Shown: piece by piece, positions 16,378 to 25,140 of the stretch
Layout: every line of letters begins with the position of its first letter
Numbering within the stretch: position 1 is the first letter of the stretch
NCBI GenBank assembly: GCA_002716385.1
Contig: PBAX01000022.1
Coordinates: 248,001-312,000, forward strand
Source: Phycisphaerae bacterium
GTDB lineage: Bacteria > Planctomycetota > Phycisphaerae > Phycisphaerales > SM1A02
Direction: 5' to 3'
DNA: 64,000 nucleotides
Translations under genes and position numbers: made by a program
Notes under the pieces: model-generated
What the model was told of the DNA's origin: nothing
The model's database searches: none
What the model saw: the letters and a program-made list of their open reading frames with translations, nothing else

Positions 16378-18189
16378 ATGGAACGACCCGGTGCACAAGT
16401 CAGCCTGATCATTCCCGTCTTTCGAGATGCGGACATGGTCCTCGAGTGCCTTGCCAGCATCACGGATGATCCGGGTTGCGACGGCATCGACATCGTCGTC
16501 GTCGATGATGCCAGTGGCGATGACACGCCCGACAGAATCGAGTCGGCCGGCCTGCCTGGCGTTCGGCTGATCCGAAGAGCGGTCAACGGAGGTTTCGCCC
16601 GAGCCTGCTCGGAAGGTTGGCGAAATCGAGATGTCAACAGGACTATTGTGGGCGTGCTCAATGCGGACACCGTCGTGGAACCGGGCTGGCTGAAACCCTG
16701 TCTGGATGTCCTTCTTTCGGATGGCGGATGCGGATGCGTTGTTCCATCAATCGTCGATTACCACACGCCTTCGGTACTGGACTCCGCTGGCCAGTCGTAT
16801 GCCGCCTGTGGATGGGGCTTTCGCCGAGGTCACCAGCAGCACACTGAGGATCTCGACAATCGTGAACAGATCTTCGGTCCCACCGGCTGCGCGATGCTCG
16901 CCAGAGCCGATGTTATCGAGGAATGCGGAGGACTCTTTCGAGAGGATCTCGAGTGCTACTACGAGGACACCGAGCTCGCCTTTCGTCTGCATCGCTTTGG
17001 CCATGAGACCTGGCATGTACCAGAGTCCCGCATCAGACATCGAGTGTCGGCCGCTTACGACAAGATTCCAAGACGACGAGCCTATTTCGTCAGCCGCAAC
17101 TCCACTCTTCTCTTCTGGACGGCGGTTCCTGTCCGTCTCTGGTGGTCGGCCATACCGCAACGATCGCTGCTCAGTCTGTTGTTGATGATGAAGGCACTTC
17201 GCCAGAAATGCCTGATCCCCTTCATTCGTGGACGACTTGAAGCCTGGCCGATGATCGTCAGATCCGGATCCCTGAGATCAAGAGCGGCCTCGAGTCTGTT
17301 CACGCGGAACTGGCTCGGTCAGAAGAACAGGTCCATGAAGGTCGCCTATGCGCGGACCGTTCGACGGAGAGACCGCCCGTATCCATTCAAGCTCATCGAT
17401 GACATCAAGATGGCTTGGAGCGACCCGACTCTCACGAAGCACAAGATTCGGCAGCACCTACGGCCACACTACAAAGGCAGGGGCAGATGCACCATCTGCG
17501 ACAGAAAGACCCGCTTCAAGTCAGTAAACGACTGGTACCGGGACAACCTGTTGTGCAGAAGATGCAAGAGCATCCCTCGCGAGCGTGCACTCATGAAGAC
17601 GATCGACGATCTCTATCCGGATTGGCGTGAGTCATCCCTGCACGAATCATCACCCGGAAGAAGGGGCGCGTCCGCTCGATTAGCACGCCAGTGCGCCGAC
17701 TACACGCCAAGCCAGTACGACCCTGCGATCCAGCTGGGCGAATGGGACCCGACGAGGAGATGGCGCAACGAGAATCTGGAGAAGCAGACCTTCGCGGATG
17801 AAAGCTTCGATCTGGTCATCAGTCAGGATGTCATGGAGCACGTGTTCGACATCGATTCCGCCTTCCGGGAAATCGCGAGGACCCTAAAACCGGGCGGCGC
17901 GCACATATTCACGACCCCTCTTGTGAACGGTGATTCGTCCGGAACCCGCCCTGCGGCAAGACTACTTGAGGATGGCTCCGTCGAATATCTCGAACCACCT
18001 GAATACCATGGAAATCCAATTGATGACGAGGGGTCCCTCGTCACCTGGAAGTATGGGTATGACATCGTCGACATCATCAAAGAAGCAACAGGTCTCGAGA
18101 CTTCCATAGTGCAGCTCGACGACATGGAACTGGGAATCAAGGGCGAGTATCTCGAGGTGCTCGTGACCAGGAAGCCCGCTCGAGGCTGA
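16378..18189 (+). CDS. Fusion of GT2 glycosyltransferase with zinc-ribbon methyltransferase-like domain
   Basis: This 603-residue protein has an N-terminal GT2 domain (about 1-245) with VVVDDASGDD at 41-50, NAD at 95-97 in place of the usual DxD, FGPTGCAML at about 166-174 and YEDTELAFR at about 195-203, resembling rhamnosyltransferase-like GT2 enzymes. After a helical basic linker (about 250-365) comes a four-cysteine module (C371, C374, C393, C396) and a Methyltransf_11-type domain (FDLVISQDVMEHVF at about 477-490, RTLKPGGAHIFTTP at 501-514). As in the protein at 12248-12934, the glycine-rich SAM motif is degenerate (SSLHESSPGRRG). It could add a sugar and then methylate it to cap the chain. 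It sits behind rfbB, and its stop is six bases from that of the convergent GT2 gene. Confidence 0.9.
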   Translation: MERPGAQVSLIIPVFRDADMVLECLASITDDPGCDGIDIVVVDDASGDDTPDRIESAGLPGVRLIRRAVNGGFARACSEGWRNRDVNRTIVGVLNADTVVEPGWLKPCLDVLLSDGGCGCVVPSIVDYHTPSVLDSAGQSYAACGWGFRRGHQQHTEDLDNREQIFGPTGCAMLARADVIEECGGLFREDLECYYEDTELAFRLHRFGHETWHVPESRIRHRVSAAYDKIPRRRAYFVSRNSTLLFWTAVPVRLWWSAIPQRSLLSLLLMMKALRQKCLIPFIRGRLEAWPMIVRSGSLRSRAASSLFTRNWLGQKNRSMKVAYARTVRRRDRPYPFKLIDDIKMAWSDPTLTKHKIRQHLRPHYKGRGRCTICDRKTRFKSVNDWYRDNLLCRRCKSIPRERALMKTIDDLYPDWRESSLHESSPGRRGASARLARQCADYTPSQYDPAIQLGEWDPTRRWRNENLEKQTFADESFDLVISQDVMEHVFDIDSAFREIARTLKPGGAHIFTTPLVNGDSSGTRPAARLLEDGSVEYLEPPEYHGNPIDDEGSLVTWKYGYDIVDIIKEATGLETSIVQLDDMELGIKGEYLEVLVTRKPARG

Positions 18190-18195
18190 CGCCAT

Positions 18196-19161
18196 CTAGT
18201 CAAGATATCTTCGATACCCGCCGATGAGCGTTTCAAGGAAGAAGCGTACTCGTCTGGCGAACCCCTGTGGACTGACACCAGCCGCTCTGGCCGCTCGTCT
18301 CAGAGGCCCCCCACCTCGCGGTATGCATTCGATGAAGGATCGAATTGATGGATCCAGCTGGTCTCCCAGTCTTCTTCCCAGCTCCTGATCCTGCCGGAAC
18401 ACCCTTGCCAACGCCTTTCTCGATTCGACTCCGGGCATGATTCTCCTGATGCCTTCCCACCCAACAAGGGACTGAGCGCCGACCTGATTCTTCCCGTGAA
18501 GCCGGTAGCGAACCTTCGGCGATTCAAGCATCTCGATCCGACCGATGGCGGCAGCGACCAATGCGAGCCACCAGTCGTGCATCACGATCTGATCCGGAAA
18601 CGGTATGGCCTTCTTCAGAAGTGCTCGGTTGCAGGTGACCGTGCATCCAGTCACAAGATTGTGTCGAAGAAGGGTGCCCAGAGGGTTGTCGGGCCGACCA
18701 TCGATTCCCCTTGTCTCCATGAAAGATCGTCCGCCCTCCTGGTCATGCTCGTCGATCAGAATCAGATCGCTGAACACGAGCGCAGGCACGCTCCCGTCGC
18801 CCTCGATCGAGGCCACCGCCTCGACGCCCGATTCGATCCGATCGGGCAGCCACACATCGTCCTGATCGCACAATGCCATGTACCGGCCATTGGCTCGTGA
18901 CAGCGTGACTTCAAAATTATCCACCACGCCGAGCTGTGGCTCATGTCGTGCGATGTGGACAGGGAATTCCGCTCGGCGAGCGAACGACTGCAGCAGGCCG
19001 AAGGTGGAATCACATGACTCGTCGTCGCCTACGATCAATTCATCGGGTGGTCTAGTCTGGGAAAGAATGGAATCTAGCTGTGCTTCCAGCCATTCCTCGC
19101 CGTTATGCGTGCACAGAACGACTGAGATTTCAGGTTCATCGTTGCCGACGTTCGTATTCAC
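18196..19161 (-). CDS. GT2 family glycosyltransferase, rhamnosyltransferase-like
   Basis: The 321-residue protein has the GT-A fold motifs of family 2: ISVVLCTHNGEEWL at about 12-25, VGDDESCDST near 43-52 and CDQDDVWLPDRI at about 96-107. CDQDDVW is frequent in WbbL/RfbF-type rhamnosyltransferases. That fits the dTDP-rhamnose genes on both sides, but the donor is not proven by sequence. The start is a GTG overlapping the TGA of the upstream epimerase gene by four bases (GTGA), so the two are translationally coupled. It is cytoplasmic or membrane-associated; no transmembrane helices are evident. Confidence 0.9.
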   Translation of the reverse strand: MNTNVGNDEPEISVVLCTHNGEEWLEAQLDSILSQTRPPDELIVGDDESCDSTFGLLQSFARRAEFPVHIARHEPQLGVVDNFEVTLSRANGRYMALCDQDDVWLPDRIESGVEAVASIEGDGSVPALVFSDLILIDEHDQEGGRSFMETRGIDGRPDNPLGTLLRHNLVTGCTVTCNRALLKKAIPFPDQIVMHDWWLALVAAAIGRIEMLESPKVRYRLHGKNQVGAQSLVGWEGIRRIMPGVESRKALARVFRQDQELGRRLGDQLDPSIRSFIECIPRGGGPLRRAARAAGVSPQGFARRVRFFLETLIGGYRRYLD

Positions 19162-20123
19162 GATGTCCTGGCTTCCATGATGTGGTGTTCGATCCAGTTG
19201 CCGGCGTTTTCCAATGCCTCGCGCCAGCCGATTCGCGGCTGCCAGCCGAAAGCACGCTTGGCACGTGAAATATCCAGTTGACTGTGTGGCACGTCAACCG
19301 GCCTTTCCGGATGTCGATTGATCTCAACTGGATGATCGACCATTGCTTCTATGTCGGAGATCACGTTCGCAATGGATATGCCATTGCCCGAGCCGATGTT
19401 GAAGATCCGTTCATCGCCCGAATAGCTGGTGACCTGACACATTGCGGTTACGACATCATCGACATGAAGGAAATCACGGACGATTGTTCCATCTCCCCAC
19501 AAATCGATCGGCGCTCCGATCATGGCGCGATACAGGAAAGCGTTCACGACACCCTGCCCTCTTCTGGGATCCTGCCAGGGGCCGAAGGGATTGGCCACCC
19601 TCAGATTGAAGGCCCTGATTCCATGCAGTCTCTCCGCCAACTGCATGTGTCCTTCTGCCGCCAGCTTCGATATGCCGTAGGCACAGACCGGATTCGTCGG
19701 TGCCGTCTCCAAGGTCGGGACCCGAGCTCCGGGGCCATAGACCGTTCCGCCACTTGAGATGTGCACGACTTGCTGCACATCGGCGATTCGAGCGGCTTCC
19801 AGAACATCGAGCGTCAGACCAACGGTACCCGCCATGTCCTCACGCAGATGGATATTCGAAGATGCCGGTTCAGTGGAACCCGCCACATGAAAGACGACGG
19901 ATGAACCCGAGAAGGCATCCGCGGACAGCATGGGTTCATGATCGACCTGATATCCACCCAATGCCTCCTGTTGTGGCTTCTGGGGGTCGATGGCCTTCAC
20001 CTCCAAACCGGACTCGAGCAATCGTCTGCATAGGTTGAGGCCGATGAAGCCCCCTGCGCCGACCACGCTCACCCGGCTGATTCCGCCGAAGTCGATTGTT
20101 CCAGAATCGGGATGCGATGCCAT
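19158..20123 (-). CDS. NAD-dependent sugar epimerase/dehydratase (extended SDR)
   Basis: I start the 321-residue protein at the ATG at 20123; the longer frame from 20240 would run into the divergent O-acyltransferase gene. The Rossmann motif is SVVGAGGFIGLNL at about 18-30, and YGISKLAAEGHM carries the SDR Tyr and Lys. 'HISSGGTVYG' and 'RVANPFGPWQDP' resemble GalE/WbpP/WcaG-like epimerases. Substrate candidates are UDP- or dTDP-hexoses; the sequence does not decide. It is coupled by a GTGA overlap to the GT2 gene downstream, so it probably supplies that enzyme's donor. No good ribosome-binding site is visible. Confidence 0.9.
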   Translation of the reverse strand: MASHPDSGTIDFGGISRVSVVGAGGFIGLNLCRRLLESGLEVKAIDPQKPQQEALGGYQVDHEPMLSADAFSGSSVVFHVAGSTEPASSNIHLREDMAGTVGLTLDVLEAARIADVQQVVHISSGGTVYGPGARVPTLETAPTNPVCAYGISKLAAEGHMQLAERLHGIRAFNLRVANPFGPWQDPRRGQGVVNAFLYRAMIGAPIDLWGDGTIVRDFLHVDDVVTAMCQVTSYSGDERIFNIGSGNGISIANVISDIEAMVDHPVEINRHPERPVDVPHSQLDISRAKRAFGWQPRIGWREALENAGNWIEHHIMEARTS

Positions 20124-20220
20124 ACGGACATGGTAGCCGCTGAATCGGGATGGACGAAGCCCTGAGTTGTATCGTGTGGCCTGAGCCCCCCGTACCAACA
20201 CTGGAAACACGATTGACAGA

Positions 20221-21654
20221 ATGGTCTTCTCCTCCATCACATTCCTGTTCTTCTTTCTTCCGACAGTGGTCGTGCTGTACTACGTGACCCCAAGACCCCT
20301 GAAGAACAGTCTCCTCCTTCTGGCCAGTCTTCTCTTTTATGTCTGGGGAGCTGGCGTCTTCACATCGCTTCTGCTGATCGCGATCATCTCGAACTATGGG
20401 CTGGGATGGCTTGTGCATGCGGGAAGAGAGCGTCACTCCGTGGTGTTGAAGCATCTCGGCGTCTGCCTCTCGGTTCTGGTGAGCCTGGGCATTCTGGGCT
20501 ACTTCAAATACGCCAATTTCCTGATCGATGCCGTCAATCAGTTCGGCGGGTATTTCGGAACGGCAGAAATGGTCTGGTCGAGGATTGTCCTGCCCATCGG
20601 CATTTCGTTCTTCACCTTCCAGTCGATGAGCTATGTGATAGATGTATCTAGAGGAACCTCGAAGGCGATGCGAAATCCAATCGATTTCGCGCTCTATGTA
20701 TCGTTCTTCCCCCAGTTGATCGCTGGCCCCATCGTCCGCTTCCATGAGATAGATGGGCAGATCATCAAGCGGAACGAAAGATGGGATGACTTCTGCGAGG
20801 GAACGATCAGATTCACATGGGGCCTGGTCAAAAAGGTGGTGATTGCGGATGCCGCCGGCGCCATCGCCGTTCGCGTTTTGGACATGCCGTTCGAAGATGT
20901 CACGACAGAAGCCGCCTGGATAGGACTCTTCGCCTACACGATCCAGATCTACTTCGACTTCTCCGGATACAGCGACATGGCGATCGGTCTTGGAAGGATG
21001 TTCGGATTCAAGCTGCCGGAGAACTTCAGACGTCCCTACGCCGCTATATCCTGCACGGATTTCTGGAGACGATGGCACATCACACTCTCCGCCTGGTTCA
21101 GGGACTACGTCTATTTCCCGATGGGAGGTTCACGAGCATCCAGAGGACGGACCATCTTCAATCTCCTGTTCCTCTTCCTTCTGGTCGGCATCTGGCATGG
21201 AGCGAACTGGACGTTCGTCGTCTGGGGTGTCTACAACGGAGTCATCATGGTCATTGAGAGGATCGCCGGTTGGGCCACCGATGATCCGACATCCGTCCGA
21301 AATCCGGTTCTACAGCGAGCCGTCACCTTCATGCTGGTGATGCTTGGGTGGACGATCTTCATGTGTCCATCACTGGATCAGGCCGGTGAGTACTACGCTC
21401 GACTGTTCGATTTCAGTTTCCATGGCCTTGGTGAACTGGAACCTTGGATCGCCCCTGAGAACATGGTCCTACTGTTGATAGGTGGTCTGACACTCTTTCT
21501 TCCACATGATTTCCAGGGCGGTATCTGGATTGCCACTTCACGTTCAAGAGGTGCCATGGCAGCAAGGTTGGCGCTTGTGACATTGGCTTTGCCCTGGTCC
21601 ATACTTCTGGCGATCAGCGGCACTTTCAGTCCCTTCATCTACTTCCAATTCTGA
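20221..21654 (+). CDS. MBOAT-family O-acyltransferase (AlgI-like)
   Basis: The 477-residue multispanning membrane protein transfers acetyl (or another acyl group) across the membrane for polysaccharide O-acetylation. MBOAT landmarks are FWRRWHITLSAWFRDYVYFPMGG at about 281-303, with H286, and IWHGANWTFVVWG at about 324-336, with the invariant H326. The N-terminus 'MVFSSITFLFFFLPTVVVLYY' is typical of AlgI/DltB-like proteins. The next gene starts two bases after the stop and encodes an AlgJ/AlgX-like periplasmic partner, so the pair forms a two-component O-acetylation system. In this locus the target is probably the exported glycan, not alginate, as no alginate polymerase genes are present. 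Confidence 0.95.
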   Translation: MVFSSITFLFFFLPTVVVLYYVTPRPLKNSLLLLASLLFYVWGAGVFTSLLLIAIISNYGLGWLVHAGRERHSVVLKHLGVCLSVLVSLGILGYFKYANFLIDAVNQFGGYFGTAEMVWSRIVLPIGISFFTFQSMSYVIDVSRGTSKAMRNPIDFALYVSFFPQLIAGPIVRFHEIDGQIIKRNERWDDFCEGTIRFTWGLVKKVVIADAAGAIAVRVLDMPFEDVTTEAAWIGLFAYTIQIYFDFSGYSDMAIGLGRMFGFKLPENFRRPYAAISCTDFWRRWHITLSAWFRDYVYFPMGGSRASRGRTIFNLLFLFLLVGIWHGANWTFVVWGVYNGVIMVIERIAGWATDDPTSVRNPVLQRAVTFMLVMLGWTIFMCPSLDQAGEYYARLFDFSFHGLGELEPWIAPENMVLLLIGGLTLFLPHDFQGGIWIATSRSRGAMAARLALVTLALPWSILLAISGTFSPFIYFQF

Positions 21655-21655
21655 C

Positions 21656-22798
21656 ATGAAAAACGATCGATCCATCTTCGCCTGCCTTTTCCTGCTGATT
21701 CTCATGCTGCCGGCCCCGCTGGTTCTGCTTGGACTACGCGGCGATACCTCGATGGAGGCTCGTTCCGCATCCGACTATCCGAAGCTTGCCTTGACGTCGA
21801 TCCTGAAGCCGGAAGAGCTGCAGTCGTTGTCGAATGCGCTTGAGGACCGAATGCCCTTGCGAAGCCATCTGGTCAACTTCCGATCCCTTCTGGCACATTC
21901 AGGTTTCTCCGCCAACCCCTTCCATCAGGTCGTGATCGGAAAGAACGGCTGGTTGTATCTGGCGGAAACATTCGAAAGCCATTGCACGCCCGACGAGCAT
22001 GCAATCGTCTGGAATCGTATCACCGAGGTCGCTGAGATTCTGGAGGAGTGCGACATCAAACTGCTTCTGATTCTGGTCCCCGACAAGGCAACCGTTCATC
22101 CGGAAGGCATACCAGAATGGATGGGCGAAACCCATCTTGCGAACATCGTGATGAAGACGGCGCTCCAGAATGGTCTCGAGGAATCCAGAGATTGGTTCAT
22201 CGACATGTCTCCCGTGCTCGAACAGGCGCGTTCCCGCAACCAGAACGAGAATCTGTATCACAAGACCGATACACACTGGAACTGGACTGGAGCACGTCTT
22301 TTCTTCGAACGCCTTATCAACGAACTGCAGCCCGATCTGTTCGATCCTTCGGAAATTCGATTGGCATTTGAGAAACCGGCCAACTTCGATCTGGACAGAT
22401 TGTCGGGATCTGCGATTCAACGTCCTCGGAAGTACTACTTTCCTGATCGGAGCGGCATCAAGGTCGTGCCTGAGCAAGAGAGTCAATACATGGTGGTCAC
22501 CTCCGCAAGAGGTCCTGCGAACCGCCTCATTCCAGGCCGGACACTCATCATCAGGGATTCATTCTGGGACAGTTATCCGAACATCGGTGCCGCCTATTTC
22601 CAGCAACTGACATCCATTCATTCGGACCATGCATCTGTCAGGCCCGACTTTCCCGAGATGGTTGCCAGATCGGACACCTTCGTGGTGGAAGTCGTTGAAC
22701 GTAACTTCTGCCGGACAATGCTGAAAACCATCGCTTCCGAACACTTTCTGGGGGCGCTTTCACAGGCGATCGATCACAAGCGTGAATCGTCCGATTGA
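21656..22798 (+). CDS. AlgJ/AlgX-like SGNH O-acetyltransferase, membrane-anchored periplasmic
   Basis: The 380-residue protein has one N-terminal hydrophobic segment (about 7-28), so it is anchored in the membrane or secreted. The SGNH/DHHW-family catalytic motif HKTDTHWNWTGA is at about 202-213 (D205, H207), and the candidate nucleophile is S302 in IIRDSFWDSY. 'GKNGWLYLAE' at about 95-104 is the usual block near the N-terminus of the domain. Family members take an acetyl group delivered by the MBOAT partner and place it on a polysaccharide. The gene follows the MBOAT gene by one base and precedes a GT2-GT4 gene by 26 bases, so the three are probably one transcript. Confidence 0.9.
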   Translation: MKNDRSIFACLFLLILMLPAPLVLLGLRGDTSMEARSASDYPKLALTSILKPEELQSLSNALEDRMPLRSHLVNFRSLLAHSGFSANPFHQVVIGKNGWLYLAETFESHCTPDEHAIVWNRITEVAEILEECDIKLLLILVPDKATVHPEGIPEWMGETHLANIVMKTALQNGLEESRDWFIDMSPVLEQARSRNQNENLYHKTDTHWNWTGARLFFERLINELQPDLFDPSEIRLAFEKPANFDLDRLSGSAIQRPRKYYFPDRSGIKVVPEQESQYMVVTSARGPANRLIPGRTLIIRDSFWDSYPNIGAAYFQQLTSIHSDHASVRPDFPEMVARSDTFVVEVVERNFCRTMLKTIASEHFLGALSQAIDHKRESSD

Positions 22799-22824
22799 TC
22801 GACCTATACTCCGCCTGATCCAGC

Positions 22825-25140
22825 ATGAATATCTCCGTAGTCATCCCGTCATACAACCATTCCAGATACATCGGATCTGCCATCGAATCCGTATTCGTGC
22901 AGCCAAGTCGATCGATCGACGTGGAGCTGGTGATCGTGGATGATGGATCGACCGACAACAGTCCGGAGATCATTCGTGATTGCCTTCGAAACGCACCGCT
23001 CGCAAGAACGATTCTGATCGAACAGGAGAACCGAGGCGCGCACGCGGCCATCATGCGGGGTCTCTCGAATGCGAAGGGCGACTATCTTGCCATCCTGAAC
23101 TCGGATGATGCGTTCCTGCCGGATCGATTCGCCCGGATGGCCGAACACATGGAAACGGGACGAGACTGTCTCGCCTATTCTCTGGTAGAGATGGTGGATG
23201 AAGATGATCGGCCTCTGGATCCCTCCTCTCCGGAATCCACCTGGTATCAGGATGTGCTTGCCAGTGCCGCAGCCTGTCCTACCCAGGGCTTCGCCTTTCT
23301 TAGAAACAATCCGGCTGTCACAAGTGGGAATCTGATCTTCAGTCGCAGCCTATATGACCGATTGCAGGGTTTCAGTGAACACAAGCTGTCACATGACTGG
23401 GACTTCCTGCTGCGAGCGACGTTTTACACCGAGCCGCTCTTCATCCCCGAAGTATTGATGAGATATCGCGTCCACCCGCAGAACACGACCGGTCAGGTTC
23501 AGCATCTCATGGCGGAGGAAGGTCGTGACGGACTAAATCGTTTTCTCGCGCTGGCGAAGAAGGGGCCGCCACAGAACCGCCTGGCGCCTCTGCCGGACAA
23601 CTGGCCTCGATACTGGCCATGGTTCTGCGACTCCATTCGACCCCATTTCAGTGATCGGCCGATCAGTGAAGAGATCGATCCTGAATTCAGGCCATCATCA
23701 AATCCCGATCCCAACATGGGTACGAGAAGATTCGATGAACAATCGCACGTGTGTACGCCCGGAACACATACCGACCAGTCAGATCCGAGAGCTCGCGAGA
23801 TGTTCCTGATGGCACGACCGACACCAACAACGGATGGCATGGACATCAGTGAACCGAAACATAATCCGAGTCAAGCGATGCGAGTCTCGCGAATCAAGCA
23901 GGTCATCAAGCGTGTGATCCCCTCAACCATACTGAAGGCGATCAAAAGATCCACAGAAACTGAGCCGACTCCGCCGGAGAATCCCGGACCATCGGTCGAT
24001 CCTTCGAACATCGATGTGGATCCCGAGAAACCGGTACTACTCATGGCGATTCACGAGGCTTCCCGAACAGGTGCGCCTCTACTAGCGCTGGATGTCGTAA
24101 GACGGATGAATCAGGAACATGGTGTGCAATGCGCCGTCATATACGCGGGCATGGGGCCTCTACTGGAGGAATTCGCCAGACATGCCTGGTTGATCGATGG
24201 TCGACTGCTGAATCCGTGGGGCCGACCAAGTCGCTATGGCCAGTCGATCATGAAGGTGCTGGAGCAGTCGCCAAGACGAATGGCGATATGCAACACAGCA
24301 CCCACCTGGTACTTCGCCAGATGGATTCGATCCTTCGGATGGCGAACCATATCGCTTGTTCATGACTTCGCGACCAATTCATCTCCGGAGGACTACAGGA
24401 TGGTTGCCAGCAGCCCCGACGTGGTCGTCTATCCATGCGACTACATGAAAGATGTCGCGAACGAGTGGGCCGGTCTGCCTGAAGATCATGGACACGTTCA
24501 TCCGCAGGGTCTCATACGGGAGTCATTCCTCGATGGAGACAATGATGCCGCTCGACAATCATTCAGGAGAAGACTGGGGATCGATCAGGATGCCATGATC
24601 GTGCTCGGCTGCGGAAGCCTGGAACTACGCAAGGGTCCGGAGCTTTTTCTCCTGACGGCGTTGGCCGCCTTGCGGGATGGTGTGGATCCGAAGGTCCACT
24701 TCGTTTGGGTAGGCAGCGGTGCTGAAACCTATCTGGATCCGACCTTCTGGTGTACCCGCGATGCCGCACGAGCCGGCGTTGCCAACCGAATCCACTTCGT
24801 TGGATCGATGGAGGACACTGAAGAGGCTTTTCGTGGAAGTGATGTGTACCTGCTGACATCGCGGGAAGATCCCTTCCCATGCGTTGTTCACGAGGCCATG
24901 GCCTGCGGACTACCGATTGCCTGTTTCGAGAACTCTGGAGGCACTCCGTCGATGATTGAGGACGGTGGCGGAACAACGGTCCCATTCGGGGATGTCCACG
25001 CACTTGCGAAGGTCGTCGTGGAATGGACGGGCAACAACGAATTGAGAGAGAAGACCGGCCAGATCGCCAGAACCGTCGTGAAAGATCGCTATTCGATGAG
25101 TCGTTACGTGGACTGGCTTCTTCAGACCGGTCTGGACTGA
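22825..25140 (+). CDS. Bifunctional glycosyltransferase: GT2 fused to GT4
   Basis: This 771-residue protein has a GT2 domain at about 1-260 (SVVIPSYNHSRYI at 4-16, VIVDDGSTDNS near 37-47, LAILNSDDAFLPDRF around 91-105). A charged, proline-rich linker spans about 280-385, and a GT4 domain covers about 390-771. The GT4 active-site segment REDPFPCVVHEAMACGLP starts near residue 678 and has the E-x7-E pattern. 'LGCGSLELRKGPELFL' at about 594-609 is the usual block before the nucleotide-binding half. Two active sites of different fold (GT-A and GT-B) in one chain suggest addition of two consecutive sugars. The stop codon ends one base before the stop of the convergent WbsX-GT4 gene. Confidence 0.92.
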   Translation: MNISVVIPSYNHSRYIGSAIESVFVQPSRSIDVELVIVDDGSTDNSPEIIRDCLRNAPLARTILIEQENRGAHAAIMRGLSNAKGDYLAILNSDDAFLPDRFARMAEHMETGRDCLAYSLVEMVDEDDRPLDPSSPESTWYQDVLASAAACPTQGFAFLRNNPAVTSGNLIFSRSLYDRLQGFSEHKLSHDWDFLLRATFYTEPLFIPEVLMRYRVHPQNTTGQVQHLMAEEGRDGLNRFLALAKKGPPQNRLAPLPDNWPRYWPWFCDSIRPHFSDRPISEEIDPEFRPSSNPDPNMGTRRFDEQSHVCTPGTHTDQSDPRAREMFLMARPTPTTDGMDISEPKHNPSQAMRVSRIKQVIKRVIPSTILKAIKRSTETEPTPPENPGPSVDPSNIDVDPEKPVLLMAIHEASRTGAPLLALDVVRRMNQEHGVQCAVIYAGMGPLLEEFARHAWLIDGRLLNPWGRPSRYGQSIMKVLEQSPRRMAICNTAPTWYFARWIRSFGWRTISLVHDFATNSSPEDYRMVASSPDVVVYPCDYMKDVANEWAGLPEDHGHVHPQGLIRESFLDGDNDAARQSFRRRLGIDQDAMIVLGCGSLELRKGPELFLLTALAALRDGVDPKVHFVWVGSGAETYLDPTFWCTRDAARAGVANRIHFVGSMEDTEEAFRGSDVYLLTSREDPFPCVVHEAMACGLPIACFENSGGTPSMIEDGGGTTVPFGDVHALAKVVVEWTGNNELREKTGQIARTVVKDRYSMSRYVDWLLQTGLD

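Noticed and set aside
19936-21078. Long minus-strand open frame opposite the MBOAT gene
   Set aside because: Composition is dominated by Arg, Asp, Gln and His with no family motif, and it mirrors a strongly supported membrane protein gene. It arises from codon bias on the other strand.
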